A stretch of DNA of 64,000 nucleotides from Actinomadura rupiterrae (GCF_024172125.1 NZ_JAMZEA010000014.1:124001-188000), one strand, 5' to 3'; positions 23,505 to 32,598 are shown, counted from the first letter of the stretch. Numbers and translations: made by a program. Notes: generated from the sequence alone by a model not told the origin.

Positions 23505-24991
23505 TGGGCGTGCTGCTGGTCGTGCCGATCGTGCTGCCGCTGCTGGCGGCCGGTGCGTGCGCGGTCTTCGGGTGGCGGTTCACGGCCTGGACGGGAGCCG
23601 TCGCGGCGGCCGGGGTGCTGGGCGCCGGAGTGGCGCTGGCCACGCGGGTCATGTCGCGTCCGCGCACCGGCCTGGACGGGTTCCTGCGCGCGGACGCGCT
23701 GACCGCCTACATGCTGATCGTGATCGGCGCGGTGGCGCTGCTGGCGGCGCTCGCGTCCCCCGCCTACCTGGCGGCCGAGCGCGCGGCGGACCACGTCACC
23801 GACGCCGACCTGCGCCGGTACGGGGTGCTCGGGCAGGCGTTCGTGGCCGCGATGGCGCTGGCCGTGCTCGCGTCCAGCCTCGGCGTGCTGTGGATCGCGG
23901 TCGAGGCTACGACGGTCCTCACGGCGTTCCTCGTCGGGTTCCGGCGGACGCGCAACGCGACCGAGGCCGCATGGAAGTACGTGGTGATCTGCTCGGCCGG
24001 GATCGCGCTGGCGTTCCTCGGCATCGTGCTGCTGAACTTCGCCGCCCGCCACGCGCACGTGCCCGCGTCCGGCGCGCTGGACTGGGCGTCCCTGGCCGGG
24101 CACGCGGGCGGCCTGGACCCGGGGGTGATGCGGATCGCCGTCGCGCTGCTCGTCCTCGGCTTCGGCACCAAGGCCGGGCTCGCGCCGATGCACGCGTGGC
24201 TGCCGGACGCGCACAGCCAGGCCCCCGCGCCGGTATCGGCGCTGATGTCCGGGGTGCTGCTGTCGGTCGCGTTCTACGCCGTGCTGCGCGTCCGGGTGAT
24301 CGCGGACGCGGCGCTCGGCACGGGCTTCATGCGGACGGTCCTGCTGATCGTCGCGCTGGCGTCGCTGCTGGTGGCGGCCGCGCTGCTGCTCGCGCAGCGC
24401 GACTACAAACGGCTGCTGGCCTACTCCTCGATCGAGCACATGGGGCTGCTGGCGCTCGGCACGGCGATCGGGACGCCGCTCGCGCTGAGCGCCGTGCTGC
24501 TGCACGTGCTCGGGCACGGGCTGGTGAAGTCGGTGGCGTTCCTGGCGTCCGGGTTCGTCCAGCAGGCGTTCGGGAGCAGCCGCGTGGACGCGGTCCGCGG
24601 GCTGCTCGCGCGCGGGCCGCTGGTGGGCGGGTGCCTCGGGGCCGCGCTGCTCGCGCTGCTCGGCTTCCCCCCGTTCAGCCTGTTCGCGAGCGAGCTGGGG
24701 ATCTTCCGGGCCGGGTTCTCGGCCGGGCTCGGCTGGGCGGCCGGCGCCGCGCTCGCGCTGCTGGCCGCCGTCCTCGCCGCCGTCGCCGCCCGGACGGGCC
24801 GGATGCTGCTCGGCGCGCCCGCTCCGTCCGGCCCGGGGGCGGTGGCGTTCCCCGTGACCGTCCGCCCGGCGGCGTCCGCCGCGTTCGCGCTGCTGCTCGG
24901 GCTGGCGGCGTGCGCGGCGCTCGGCGTCACCGCCTGGCCGCTGCAACCGCTGCTCGACCATGCCGCCGCCGTCCTCGGAGGCCGACCGTGA
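23504..24991 (+). CDS. hycQ: HyfF/HycQ-like antiporter-type membrane subunit of the Ehr complex
   Basis: A 495-residue NuoN/L-like protein. The channel motif GTKAGLAPMHAWLPDAHSQA and PVSALMSG is intact, as are DYKRLLAYSSIEHMG, the HGLVKSVAFLASG lysine helix and a WIAVEATTVLTAFLVGF segment. It is a second antiporter-like subunit, giving the complex two potential ion channels with HyfB. GGAGGTGCGGGG lies just upstream of ATG 23504. It overlaps the large-subunit start by 4 bases. It corresponds to Rv0086. Confidence 0.92.
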   Translation: MGVLLVVPIVLPLLAAGACAVFGWRFTAWTGAVAAAGVLGAGVALATRVMSRPRTGLDGFLRADALTAYMLIVIGAVALLAALASPAYLAAERAADHVTDADLRRYGVLGQAFVAAMALAVLASSLGVLWIAVEATTVLTAFLVGFRRTRNATEAAWKYVVICSAGIALAFLGIVLLNFAARHAHVPASGALDWASLAGHAGGLDPGVMRIAVALLVLGFGTKAGLAPMHAWLPDAHSQAPAPVSALMSGVLLSVAFYAVLRVRVIADAALGTGFMRTVLLIVALASLLVAAALLLAQRDYKRLLAYSSIEHMGLLALGTAIGTPLALSAVLLHVLGHGLVKSVAFLASGFVQQAFGSSRVDAVRGLLARGPLVGGCLGAALLALLGFPPFSLFASELGIFRAGFSAGLGWAAGAALALLAAVLAAVAARTGRMLLGAPAPSGPGAVAFPVTVRPAASAAFALLLGLAACAALGVTAWPLQPLLDHAAAVLGGRP

Positions 24992-26490
24992 CCATCCCCG
25001 TCTCGCACAGCGCGATCACCGAGCTCGACCCCGCCGACCTGCCCGGACGCGTCGGGGCCCTGCTCGCGTCCGGGTTCCGCCTCGCGCTCGCCGCCGCGCA
25101 CGAGGACCCCGGCGGCGCGCTGCGCGTGGTCTACCTGTTCACCGCCGCGTCCCTCGACCGGCGCACCGAGCTGCACGTCCGGCTCGACCCGTCCCGTCCC
25201 GAGGTGCCCAGCGTGGCGCACCTGTCCTTCCCCGCCGGACGGTTCGAGCGGGAGATGCGCGACCTGTACGGGATCGTGCCGACCGGGCACCCGCTGCCGC
25301 ACCGGCTCGTCCGGCACCACCACTGGCCGCGCGGCTGGTACCCGATGCTGGACGGCGCGGGCGCGCCGCCGGAGTTCGGCGACGCCGAGGGCCCGTACCC
25401 GTTCGTCCCGGTGGACGGCCCGGGCGTGTACGAGATCCCGGTCGGGCCGGTGCACGCGGGCCTGATCGAGCCCGGTCACTTCCGGTTCTCGGTCGTCGGC
25501 GAGAGCATCCTGAAGCTGAAGGCGCGACTCTGGTTCGTCCACAAGGGCCTGGAGAAGCTGTTCGAGGGACGGCCCGCCGCCGACGCGCTGCCGCTGGCCG
25601 AGCGGGTCAGCGGCGACACCGCCGTGGGCCACGCCCTCGCCTACTGCCTGGCGGTCGAGCAGGCCGCGGGCGTCGAGGTCTCCCCCGGCGCGCAGCGGAC
25701 GCGGGCGCTGCTGCTGGAGCTGGAGCGCCTCTACAACCACGTCACCGACCTCGGCGCGCTGTGCAACGACGTCGGGCACTCCGTCCTGAACGCCCAGTTC
25801 GGGCGCGTCCGCGAGCAGCTGCTCCGGCTGAACGCGGCCACGACGGGGCACCGGCTGCTGCGCGGCGGCGTCCTGCCGGGCGGCGCGGTGCTGCGGGCAC
25901 TCCCCGATCCGGAGCGGCTGACGGAGCTGGCCGCCGATATCGCCTCGCTGGTTCGGCTCGCGTTGCGGCACACGGTCGTTCTCGACCGGTTCACCGGGAC
26001 CGCGCCGCTATCGGCCGACCCGGCGCGCGATCTCGGCGTGCTCGGTTACGTCGCGCGCGCCAGCGGCCTGGACATCGACGCGCGGCGCGACCACCCGATC
26101 ACCGACCTGCGTCCGGCGCTGACCGTGCCGGTGCGGGCGTCCGGGGACGTGCTGGCGCGGTTCGAGATCCGCGCCGAGGAGATCGCCACGTCCATCGCGC
26201 TGCTGAAGGACCTGTCCTACGGGACGTCCCCCGGCCTGACCAGCTACTGGCCGCCGCTCACCGCCGCGCCCGGCCCCGCGTCCGGGGTCGGGATCGTGGA
26301 GGGCTGGCGCGGGACGATCGTGCACCGGGTCGAGCTGGCCGCGGACGGGACGCTGCGCCGGGTGAAGATCGTCGACCCGTCCTTCTTCAACTGGCCCGCG
26401 CTGCCGGTCGCGCTGACCGGCGCGATCGTGCCCGACTTCCCCCTGGTCAACAAGAGCTTCAACCTCTCCTACGCCGGCAACGACCTCTGA
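24988..26490 (+). CDS. hycE: HycE/HyfG-like large subunit (NuoCD fusion) lacking NiFe ligands
   Basis: A 500-residue fusion: residues 1-150 are NuoC-like (PAGRFEREMRDLYGIVPTGHPL) and the rest NuoD/HycE-like (GPVHAGLIEPGHFRFSVVGE, FVHKGLEKLFEG, LLLELERLYNHVTDLGALCND). In real hydrogenases the NiFe cluster needs CxxC in RVCGICG and CxxC in DPCxxC. Here these read RVSGDTA (Ser208, Thr211) and DPSFFN (Ser465, Asn468), so all four cysteines are lost. The protein therefore cannot carry a NiFe site and belongs to the Ehr group between group-4 hydrogenases and complex I. It corresponds to Rv0087. The electron partner is unknown. Confidence 0.92.
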   Translation: MTIPVSHSAITELDPADLPGRVGALLASGFRLALAAAHEDPGGALRVVYLFTAASLDRRTELHVRLDPSRPEVPSVAHLSFPAGRFEREMRDLYGIVPTGHPLPHRLVRHHHWPRGWYPMLDGAGAPPEFGDAEGPYPFVPVDGPGVYEIPVGPVHAGLIEPGHFRFSVVGESILKLKARLWFVHKGLEKLFEGRPAADALPLAERVSGDTAVGHALAYCLAVEQAAGVEVSPGAQRTRALLLELERLYNHVTDLGALCNDVGHSVLNAQFGRVREQLLRLNAATTGHRLLRGGVLPGGAVLRALPDPERLTELAADIASLVRLALRHTVVLDRFTGTAPLSADPARDLGVLGYVARASGLDIDARRDHPITDLRPALTVPVRASGDVLARFEIRAEEIATSIALLKDLSYGTSPGLTSYWPPLTAAPGPASGVGIVEGWRGTIVHRVELAADGTLRRVKIVDPSFFNWPALPVALTGAIVPDFPLVNKSFNLSYAGNDL

Positions 26491-26491
26491 C

Positions 26492-26535
26492 CGCGCGCCC
26501 CCGGACCGCCCCAGACCGGGCCGTCCGGGCGCGCG
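26492..26535 (+). terminator. possible operon terminator hairpin
   Basis: GC-rich imperfect inverted repeat: the CGCGCGCCCCCGGAC arm at 26492-26506 pairs with GTCCGGGCGCGCG at 26523-26535, starting right after the large-subunit stop. No T run is present. Confidence 0.4.
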
Positions 26536-26607
26536 TGCCTGACGGACCTCTGACCGGGTCTCGACCAGGGGCGCGCATGGACAATCGCTAGCGGGCATGC
26601 TGGTTCG

Positions 26608-26901
26608 ATGACCAGTCCGAGCGTCATCACCTGCCGAGGCCGCCGATTCCATGTCCGGCCCGTCCCGCCGGGCCAGGAGGCGCGCGTCGAGCTGGCCCTG
26701 GACGTCCTGATGCCGGTGGCGCGCGGGCTCGACGTCCCCATCGGGGAGCAGGGCCGCGCCACCCTCGTCCTGCTGGAGGCGCTGCTCGCGCCCGACGACC
26801 TCGCCGAGCTGTGGAAGATCGCACGCGACGGCGACAACGAGCTCGGCGCGGCCATCCTGCACGAGCTGCTGCCGAGCCTGCTCCGCGCCGCCTCCGGCTA
26901 G
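26608..26901 (+). CDS. hypothetical protein, 97 aa
   Basis: A 97-residue soluble protein. A short beta start (MTSPSVITCRGRRFHVRPV) is followed by helical segments ending HELLPSLLRAASG. No export signal or known motif. It lies 117 bases after the Ehr operon and behind a hairpin, so it is probably a separate unit. The ribosome-binding site is weak. Function unknown. Confidence 0.5.
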   Translation: MTSPSVITCRGRRFHVRPVPPGQEARVELALDVLMPVARGLDVPIGEQGRATLVLLEALLAPDDLAELWKIARDGDNELGAAILHELLPSLLRAASG

Positions 26902-27003
26902 CGCGCGGGCCGGGGACTCTGGTCCGCTCGGAGGAGGCGGTTCAATCGCTCGGGGGAGGCGGTCAGGTCGCTCGGGGGAAGTGCGCGGGGGCCGGCTCGC
27001 GCG

Positions 27004-28035
27004 ATGCTCACGTCCATGATCATGCTGGACGGAGAGCGGCGCGACCTCGCCGGACAGGGCCGGGATCAGGGGTGGACCGCCCGGACCGCCCCGATAGCGG
27101 CGGTGTGGGTCACGCTGTACGGACTACTCCGGGTCTACTGGAACCTCGGGCACATGCCCGCGCACATGTCGCCCGTCGACACCGACCTGGTGGCCTTCAC
27201 CGGCTGGGGCAGCGTCGCCCTGTGCGCGGCGGCGGCGCTGGCGGCCCTCGCGCTCATCACCGTCCCCGAGAGCACCGGGCTGCGGCGGCGCGGGCTGCTC
27301 GCCTTCGGCTGGGCGGCGGGCGGAGCCATGGTCGCGTCGTCCGCGCTGTTCCTGTTGGACGTGGTCGGGGCCCTGGCTCCCGGGCTGGGCATCAAGTTCT
27401 TCTTCGTCGGCTCGCTCAGCCGCGCCGCCTGCCTGGGCGGCGGGGTCCTGCTCGTCCTGGCGACGCTCTCCTACCAGCGGCGGACGCGCTCGGGGTGCCC
27501 GCGCTGCGGCCGCAGCGGCGAGACCCACCGGCCGGACCGCATACCGACCCGGGCGTTCTGGGCGGCCTACCTCGCCGTGGCCGGCTGCCTCGCCCGGATC
27601 GTCGCGCAGTACTGCGTGGGGTTCGGCGAGTCGCCGCTGCACACCGCCGCGGCCGTGGAGTTCGAGATCGGGTTCGTGCTCGGCGGCACGCTGCTGCCGC
27701 TGGCCCTCGTCCACTCCTTCGGACGGATCTGGCCGCGCTGGGTCCCGTTCCTGGCGGGCCGCCGGGTGCCGCGCCGGCTCGTGCTGTGGCCCGGCGCGGC
27801 GATCTCCGGCGGCCTCGTCGTGTACTTCGGGCTGATGCTGGTCGAGATGGTCGTCCAGCGCGCCCAGGGCCACAACCCCTTCCCGGAGTCCGACGGCCCC
27901 AAGGGGCTCCACCTGCCCGAGTCGTTCTTCTGGGTCGCCGTACCCTCCTACTGGATCTGGGGTGTCGGGATGGCCTGTGCCTCGATCGCCTACTACCGGC
28001 TGACTCGTCCTGGTTGCCGCCGCTGCGGCCGCTGA
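27004..28035 (+). CDS. multi-spanning membrane protein with two CxxCGR motifs
   Basis: A 343-residue protein with about eight predicted membrane helices. The first region (VWVTLYGLLRVYWNLGH) resembles DUF3995-like proteins. A cytoplasmic loop carries CPRCGRSGETH near residue 162 and the C-terminus ends PGCRRCGR, so two similar CxxCGR knuckles bracket the second half. These could bind one zinc ion together. Start codons at 27004, 27016 and 27022 are all in frame; 27004 is used. Function unknown; it is a stand-alone gene. Confidence 0.65.
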   Translation: MLTSMIMLDGERRDLAGQGRDQGWTARTAPIAAVWVTLYGLLRVYWNLGHMPAHMSPVDTDLVAFTGWGSVALCAAAALAALALITVPESTGLRRRGLLAFGWAAGGAMVASSALFLLDVVGALAPGLGIKFFFVGSLSRAACLGGGVLLVLATLSYQRRTRSGCPRCGRSGETHRPDRIPTRAFWAAYLAVAGCLARIVAQYCVGFGESPLHTAAAVEFEIGFVLGGTLLPLALVHSFGRIWPRWVPFLAGRRVPRRLVLWPGAAISGGLVVYFGLMLVEMVVQRAQGHNPFPESDGPKGLHLPESFFWVAVPSYWIWGVGMACASIAYYRLTRPGCRRCGR

Positions 28036-28038
28036 GGC

Positions 28039-30636
28039 TTACCAGGTTTCGGCGTCTACGCCGCTGATGGTGATGCGGAGGGCGCTGAGCGCGGCGTAGG
28101 GGCGGTCGTGCGAGGTCATACCGCCGTAGAGCGGCATGGGAAGCCTCGGCAGCAGGTCCAGGACGGCGCTCAGGTTCCCCTGCTCGGCGGCCTGGACGAG
28201 CAGGTGCGCCGTCGGGGCCTTCCGTTGTGCCGGAGGGGTCTGGCGGATCTCGGCGTAGGAGCGTGCGAGGTCCACCGGCTCGTCCGGTTCGTCGGCCGCC
28301 AGGTTGTTGCGGTCGGCCCAGTCGTGCAGGAGTGCCGTCCGTCCGTGGTGGCGGAGGAGGCCCACGACCGTCCATGTGGCGAACCAGTCCTTCGCGTCGC
28401 GGAGGACGCGTTCGGCCAGGTCGAACCGGTTCGTGCGGAGCGCGTAGGCGAGGAACGGGACGCCCGCGGTGTGGCGGGGGTCGCCGGTGCCCTCGTCCAG
28501 CAGGGCAAGGGCCTGGTCCTCGCGTCCGCCCTCCAGCAGGGCGCGGACGATGGGGAGGCGGAACGACCAGTCGTCCCCGTACTGGCGCATCAGGTCGCGG
28601 GCTCGCTCGAACCAGCGGTCGGCGCTCTCCTGGTCGCCTAGCGCGGCATGCGCTCCAGCCGTAGCGGAAGCGGCGTGGATCTGGGCGCCCCATTCGGTCG
28701 CGTACCAGACCGGCTCGTTCCACTGGCGTTCGCAGGCTTCTGCGTGGTCGTGGAGGAGGGTGCGGGCCTCGTCTGATTTTCCCGCGGTCGCCAGGAGCAT
28801 CGCGGCCTCGGCGGCCACGAAGGGGCGGCGGCCTTCCGGCGACGCCTCGACCAGGACGCGCACACCGTCCGGACGGGCCAGCCTCGCGCGGAGGAGAGCC
28901 GCCTCGCGGAGCGCTTCGCCCGACCACGGCGAACCGTCCTCGCCGAGCTCCTTGACCGCGTCGAGGAACGCGTCGAACAGGTCGTCCAGCGTGGCCGGGA
29001 CGGACGGAGGCCATGCGTCGGCTTCGGGTCCCGGCGCGGGGAGGCCCTGGAACGGCTCCAGGTAGCCGCGCACGGGTTCGGCGGCCTGGTCCGCGGCCGT
29101 GGGCGCGTCGGGGTAGGTCTCAAGCTCGCCCCAGTGGACGGGCCAGGCGTGGCGTCCGTCCACGGCCCAGGCGAGCGTCGCGGCGAGGTCAGCCTCGCGG
29201 CCGGGCGGCGCGATCACGACACCTTCGAGGAACGCGAGCGCCCAGTTGCGCTCGTCGAGCGCGAAGGTGGGGTTCGGGGTGGGCCAGAGTTCCTCGCCGA
29301 GATCCTCGTCGTCGAGTTCCATCGGACGTAGCGCGTCGGGTTGGCGCAGAAGAGTGACGTCGCTGATGGTCTCGCCGGTGTCCGCGCGCAGGAAGCGCAG
29401 CACGGTCGGGCCGAGCGCCACCAGGACGTCGTCCGCGCCCCAGAGCAGGCCGGTGGCCTCCTTGGGGGCGTCGAACGCGCGCAGGCGTTCGGCGTTCCGG
29501 TCGTCCGTCGACCAGATTTCGACCCGTCCATCGGTGGTGAGGCACGCCGCGCGATCACCGTCGGGCGCCCAGGCCCACGCTCCGAGCACCAGGTCGTACT
29601 CCGGCGCGCGGACCGCCACGTCGATGTCGTAGAGATGCCGGCCGGCCCGATCCACGATGGCGACGCGGCCGTGCTCGTCCGGCACGACGACGGCCAGCCG
29701 CGTCCCCCAGGCCAGCTGGACGGTCCGGTACCGGTCTTCGACGCTCCAGGGAAGGGCGCCGATATCCGCGCCGGTCGCCGCGTCGGCGATGACCAGTTCG
29801 TCACCGCGCCGGTACGCCAGGACCGTCTCGTCCGGGCTCCAGACCGCGTGCTGCCCGGTGCCTTCGACGCTCCAGAGGAGTCGGCCGGAGGCGATGTCGA
29901 TCGAGCAGATCGTCCCGTTGTGGAGGCTTCCGTGCAGCCGGGCGCCGTCCCGGGACCAGAACGGCGTCTCCAGGGCGAACCCCTCGTCGTCCTCGTCCCG
30001 GTCTTCGTCGATCGCCGGGATGGTCGCGGTCTCCTCGCTCGCGAACTCCACGATCGAGGCGAAGGTCTCCGAGTCCTCGTCCATCACGTAGGCGCGGAGG
30101 CCGTCCGGCGCGAGCGCGAACGGGTCGGGGCGTCCGTTGTAGGTGAGGCGGACGGACGCGGCCGGCTCGGTGTCCTCGCCGAAGGGGTCCCAGATGCCGA
30201 TGTTGCTGGCCGCGTACTCCACCGCCAGGCGCGTCTCGTCGGCGGACCACTGGAGCGTCCCGCCGTATCCGGGCCATCCGATACCGCCCACGATCCCGTC
30301 GATGACGTTCACGCACCGCCCGGTGGCCACCTCCCAGATCTGCAGGGTCGCGCCGGCCTCGTAGTCGTCGCCGCCGAAGTCGCCGACGGCCAGGTAGCGC
30401 CCGGACGGGCTGAGCGCCTGCGCGCTGATCCCGGACCGGTGCACATCGGGATGGCGCAGCACGGCTCCCCGCGCGCTGACCAGCTCGACCGCGCGCCGGT
30501 GCGCCTCCCCCACGCCGTGCACGCGTTCCAGCTCGCGCAACGCGTCCCGCAACGCGGGAAGGTCCCGCGCGGGGTCGAACTCCGGCGAGTCCAGCGCGTC
30601 CAGAACGGCCTGCTCCGAGGTCCCGATGATCTCCAT
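28039..30636 (-). CDS. large WD40-like beta-propeller and TPR protein, 865 aa
   Basis: A cytoplasmic protein with no signal peptide or membrane helix. Residues about 70-480 contain propeller repeats such as SGRYLAVGDFGG...LQIWEVATGRCVNVI, TRLAVEYAASNIGIWDPF, HAVWSPDETVLAYRRGD and DGRVEIWSTDD. Residues about 560-830 are helical repeats (AREAALLRARLARPDGVRVL type, ALLDEGTGDPRHTAGVPFLAYAL). ATG 30636 was chosen because the longer frame starts in low-quality sequence. Such proteins usually act as scaffolds or are STAND-associated. The stop lies only 3 bases from the convergent membrane gene. Confidence 0.7.
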   Translation of the reverse strand: MEIIGTSEQAVLDALDSPEFDPARDLPALRDALRELERVHGVGEAHRRAVELVSARGAVLRHPDVHRSGISAQALSPSGRYLAVGDFGGDDYEAGATLQIWEVATGRCVNVIDGIVGGIGWPGYGGTLQWSADETRLAVEYAASNIGIWDPFGEDTEPAASVRLTYNGRPDPFALAPDGLRAYVMDEDSETFASIVEFASEETATIPAIDEDRDEDDEGFALETPFWSRDGARLHGSLHNGTICSIDIASGRLLWSVEGTGQHAVWSPDETVLAYRRGDELVIADAATGADIGALPWSVEDRYRTVQLAWGTRLAVVVPDEHGRVAIVDRAGRHLYDIDVAVRAPEYDLVLGAWAWAPDGDRAACLTTDGRVEIWSTDDRNAERLRAFDAPKEATGLLWGADDVLVALGPTVLRFLRADTGETISDVTLLRQPDALRPMELDDEDLGEELWPTPNPTFALDERNWALAFLEGVVIAPPGREADLAATLAWAVDGRHAWPVHWGELETYPDAPTAADQAAEPVRGYLEPFQGLPAPGPEADAWPPSVPATLDDLFDAFLDAVKELGEDGSPWSGEALREAALLRARLARPDGVRVLVEASPEGRRPFVAAEAAMLLATAGKSDEARTLLHDHAEACERQWNEPVWYATEWGAQIHAASATAGAHAALGDQESADRWFERARDLMRQYGDDWSFRLPIVRALLEGGREDQALALLDEGTGDPRHTAGVPFLAYALRTNRFDLAERVLRDAKDWFATWTVVGLLRHHGRTALLHDWADRNNLAADEPDEPVDLARSYAEIRQTPPAQRKAPTAHLLVQAAEQGNLSAVLDLLPRLPMPLYGGMTSHDRPYAALSALRITISGVDAETW

Positions 30637-30840
30637 GCCGGACGATGCTAGGCCCCGCCCCCGACGATCTTCCGGCCCTTCCACACAAAGACCACCTCAC
30701 CTGCACCTAGGCGCACGGACGCCGCCTAAGACGTCCTAGGACACCCGAATAAGGCGTCGTCCCCATGTGCCGGCCGGGGTCTTAGGGCGAACCTTTAGAT
30801 GTCGCCAGGGACCTGCCGACAAACCAGAAGGAGCCAGACC

Positions 30841-30957
30841 ATGTACCACCACTCGTTCGCCCAGGGCATCGCCTCCCAGCGCGTATCGGCCCGCCGCTCC
30901 GAGGCCAAGGCCGCGCGCCGCGCCGCCAAGGCCAAGGCCAAGGCCCGCCAGCGGTGA
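30841..30957 (+). CDS. small basic Ala/Lys/Arg-rich peptide, 38 aa
   Basis: A short ORF with a strong ribosome-binding site: AAGGAG lies 8 bases before ATG 30841. It encodes MYHHSFAQGIASQRVSARRS followed by a run of Ala/Lys/Arg residues (about 14 basic residues in 38) and ends in a TGA. The basic helical tail could bind nucleic acid. A strong terminator follows at 31013-31045, making a complete one-gene unit. Function unknown. Confidence 0.55.
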   Translation: MYHHSFAQGIASQRVSARRSEAKAARRAAKAKAKARQR

Positions 30958-31012
30958 CCCCCGCGACCAGGCGGCCCGACAGGAATCCCCCAACGGCCGT
31001 CCTCCCACCCAA

Positions 31013-31045
31013 AGGCCCTCGCCACCGACCCGGTGGCGAGGGCCT
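31013..31045. terminator. bidirectional terminator hairpin
   Basis: A perfect 14-bp stem (AGGCCCTCGCCACC at 31013-31026 with its complement at 31032-31045) and a 5-nt loop lie between the small basic ORF and the convergent gene ending at 31052. CTCTCGC follows. Confidence 0.8.
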
Positions 31046-31051
31046 CTCGCA

Positions 31052-31555
31052 TTACCGACGAATGCGGAACCGCCGACGGCCACGTGCGTCACTGAGGGTC
31101 GCACTGGCCGCGGTGATGAACTCGTCGAGTGCCGCTTTGGCGCGGGTCCCGGCCTCGTCCACCTGCTTCCTGGTGTCGGCATGATGGATCGACTCCGCAA
31201 GAGCGAGTGCGCGTTCAGCGCTCTGCGTCAGTTGCCGGTCGTCAGAGACGAGCCGTAGGCGGAAGAACTCTTGTTGAGCGGCCGAGCGCAGTCGGTACGT
31301 CTCGTTCCTGGCCTCTAGATGTGCAGGCCCCTCCGGCTCCTGGAGGCGGCGGTGGACGCGGTCGTACTGCGCGCGGCGATAGTCCATGATCGCGCCGGCG
31401 AACGCTCCGTAGGCCGCCAGCCGGTCCTCGCGGAGCTGCCGGTCGCGGGCCATCTGATCTGCTCGCTTGCTGGTCCGCCGCTGGAAGCCGTCGGTCATCG
31501 CGGAGCCGCCCAGTGTTCCCGCGACCGCGATGAGACTCGTAATGGTGTCACTCAC
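31052..31555 (-). CDS. hypothetical protein, 167 aa, N-terminal membrane-like helix
   Basis: A short hydrophobic segment (TSLIAVAGTLGGSAMT) at residues 5-20 is followed by a long, highly charged helical region (ARDRQLREDRLAAYGAFAGA, HLEARNETYRLRSAAQQEFF), giving a coiled-coil-like body. It starts at GTG 31555 with no visible ribosome-binding site, so a leaderless message is possible. Similar proteins are common and unassigned in actinomycetes. Function unknown. Confidence 0.6.
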   Translation of the reverse strand: MSDTITSLIAVAGTLGGSAMTDGFQRRTSKRADQMARDRQLREDRLAAYGAFAGAIMDYRRAQYDRVHRRLQEPEGPAHLEARNETYRLRSAAQQEFFRLRLVSDDRQLTQSAERALALAESIHHADTRKQVDEAGTRAKAALDEFITAASATLSDARGRRRFRIRR

Positions 31556-31608
31556 GTCGCTTAGGCGCCGGACGAAAAGCTTCCGTTCCGCACTGCGGCG
31601 GGCGGCTT

Positions 31609-32598
31609 TCAGGGGCGGGCGCGGAGGGTGAGGAGGTGGGTGGCGGTCAGGGCTATGGGGCGGGTCTTGTCGGTGGTCAGGGCTTTCAGGGTGGCGGTCG
31701 CCTTGGGGCCGGGGATGTCGGCCAGGGCTTGGAGTAGGCGTAGGCGGGTCGGGTGGTCGTGGGGTTCGGCGGTCAGGTGGGTGGTGAGGGTTTCGGCTAT
31801 TCGGTCGGCTTGGGTGGGGGTGGCGGCCACGGCGCTGAGGGCGTCGGCCGCGTCGGCGTCGTTGGTGGCTTCGAGGATCATGTCGATGAGGGTCGGGATG
31901 GCCTCGGGGACGCCTCTCGCGCCGAGAGTCAGGGCGGCTTGGCGGCGGACGGTGATGTCGGGGTTGGTCAGGGCGTCCTGGAGTAGCGCGTTGGTGTTGG
32001 GGATTTCGGCTATGGATTGGACGGCGCGTTTTCGGACGTCGGCGTCCGGGGAGTCGAGGCCCTCTGCTAGGCGGGGTAGGGCGGCTTTGCCTGTTTGGGC
32101 CAGGGCCCAGCGGAGGGCGCCGGCCACGTTCGGGTCTGCTTCGTTCAGCGCGGCTTCAGCCAGGGCGTCGGGTGGCACGGGGAATGGGGAGAGGGCGGCG
32201 CGCTGGCGTTTTCCGGCGCTTTCCGAGTTCAGGGCTTGGAGGAGGGCGACCATGTGGAGGACGTCGTCCCATTCGGCGGGTTCGGTGGCGCTGATCCGGC
32301 TCAGGCGCGTGAGCAGCTCGGTTTCGGCGGCGATGCGGTCGCGGGTCTGGCGGATGAGGTCGTCGACCAGGCTTGAGGGCTTGAAACCCGGGTCGTCCAG
32401 CGCGGACGCGACCTCGCGCAGCGAGAGGCCCAGGGAGCGCAGGCTCTCGATGTGGAAGATCCGGCGGATGTCGTCGCCGGTGTACTCGCGGTAGCCGCCG
32501 GTGGTGCGGCCGGACGGTTTCAGAAGGCCGAGCGATTCGTAATGCCGGAGCATGCGCGCGCTGACGCCCGAACGCCGGGAGACTTCGCCGATCAGCAT
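31609..32598 (-). CDS. MerR-family regulator with C-terminal HEAT repeats
   Basis: A 329-residue protein. Residues 1-70 are a MerR HTH (MLIGEVSRRSGVSARMLRHY, ESLGLLKPSGRTTGGYREY). A dimerisation helix follows, then HEAT-like repeats from about residue 140 (EADPNVAGALRWALAQTG, SPDADVRKRAVQSIAEIP, NPDITVRRQAALTLGARG). I choose the second of two adjacent ATGs (32598), because AGGAGG would be only 1 base from the first. It is co-directional with and overlaps the frameshifted HEAT-repeat gene upstream, and the two probably formed one operon. The effector is unknown. Confidence 0.8.
   Translation of the reverse strand: MLIGEVSRRSGVSARMLRHYESLGLLKPSGRTTGGYREYTGDDIRRIFHIESLRSLGLSLREVASALDDPGFKPSSLVDDLIRQTRDRIAAETELLTRLSRISATEPAEWDDVLHMVALLQALNSESAGKRQRAALSPFPVPPDALAEAALNEADPNVAGALRWALAQTGKAALPRLAEGLDSPDADVRKRAVQSIAEIPNTNALLQDALTNPDITVRRQAALTLGARGVPEAIPTLIDMILEATNDADAADALSAVAATPTQADRIAETLTTHLTAEPHDHPTRLRLLQALADIPGPKATATLKALTTDKTRPIALTATHLLTLRARP

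Noticed and set aside
19357..26490. Functional NiFe hydrogenase or formate hydrogenlyase
   Set aside because: All four NiFe-ligand cysteines are replaced in the large subunit, and no maturation, ferredoxin or formate dehydrogenase genes are present.
30841..30957. Small basic ORF as a second RiPP precursor
   Set aside because: No modifying enzyme nearby and no core-like tail; the C-terminus is only Ala/Lys/Arg.
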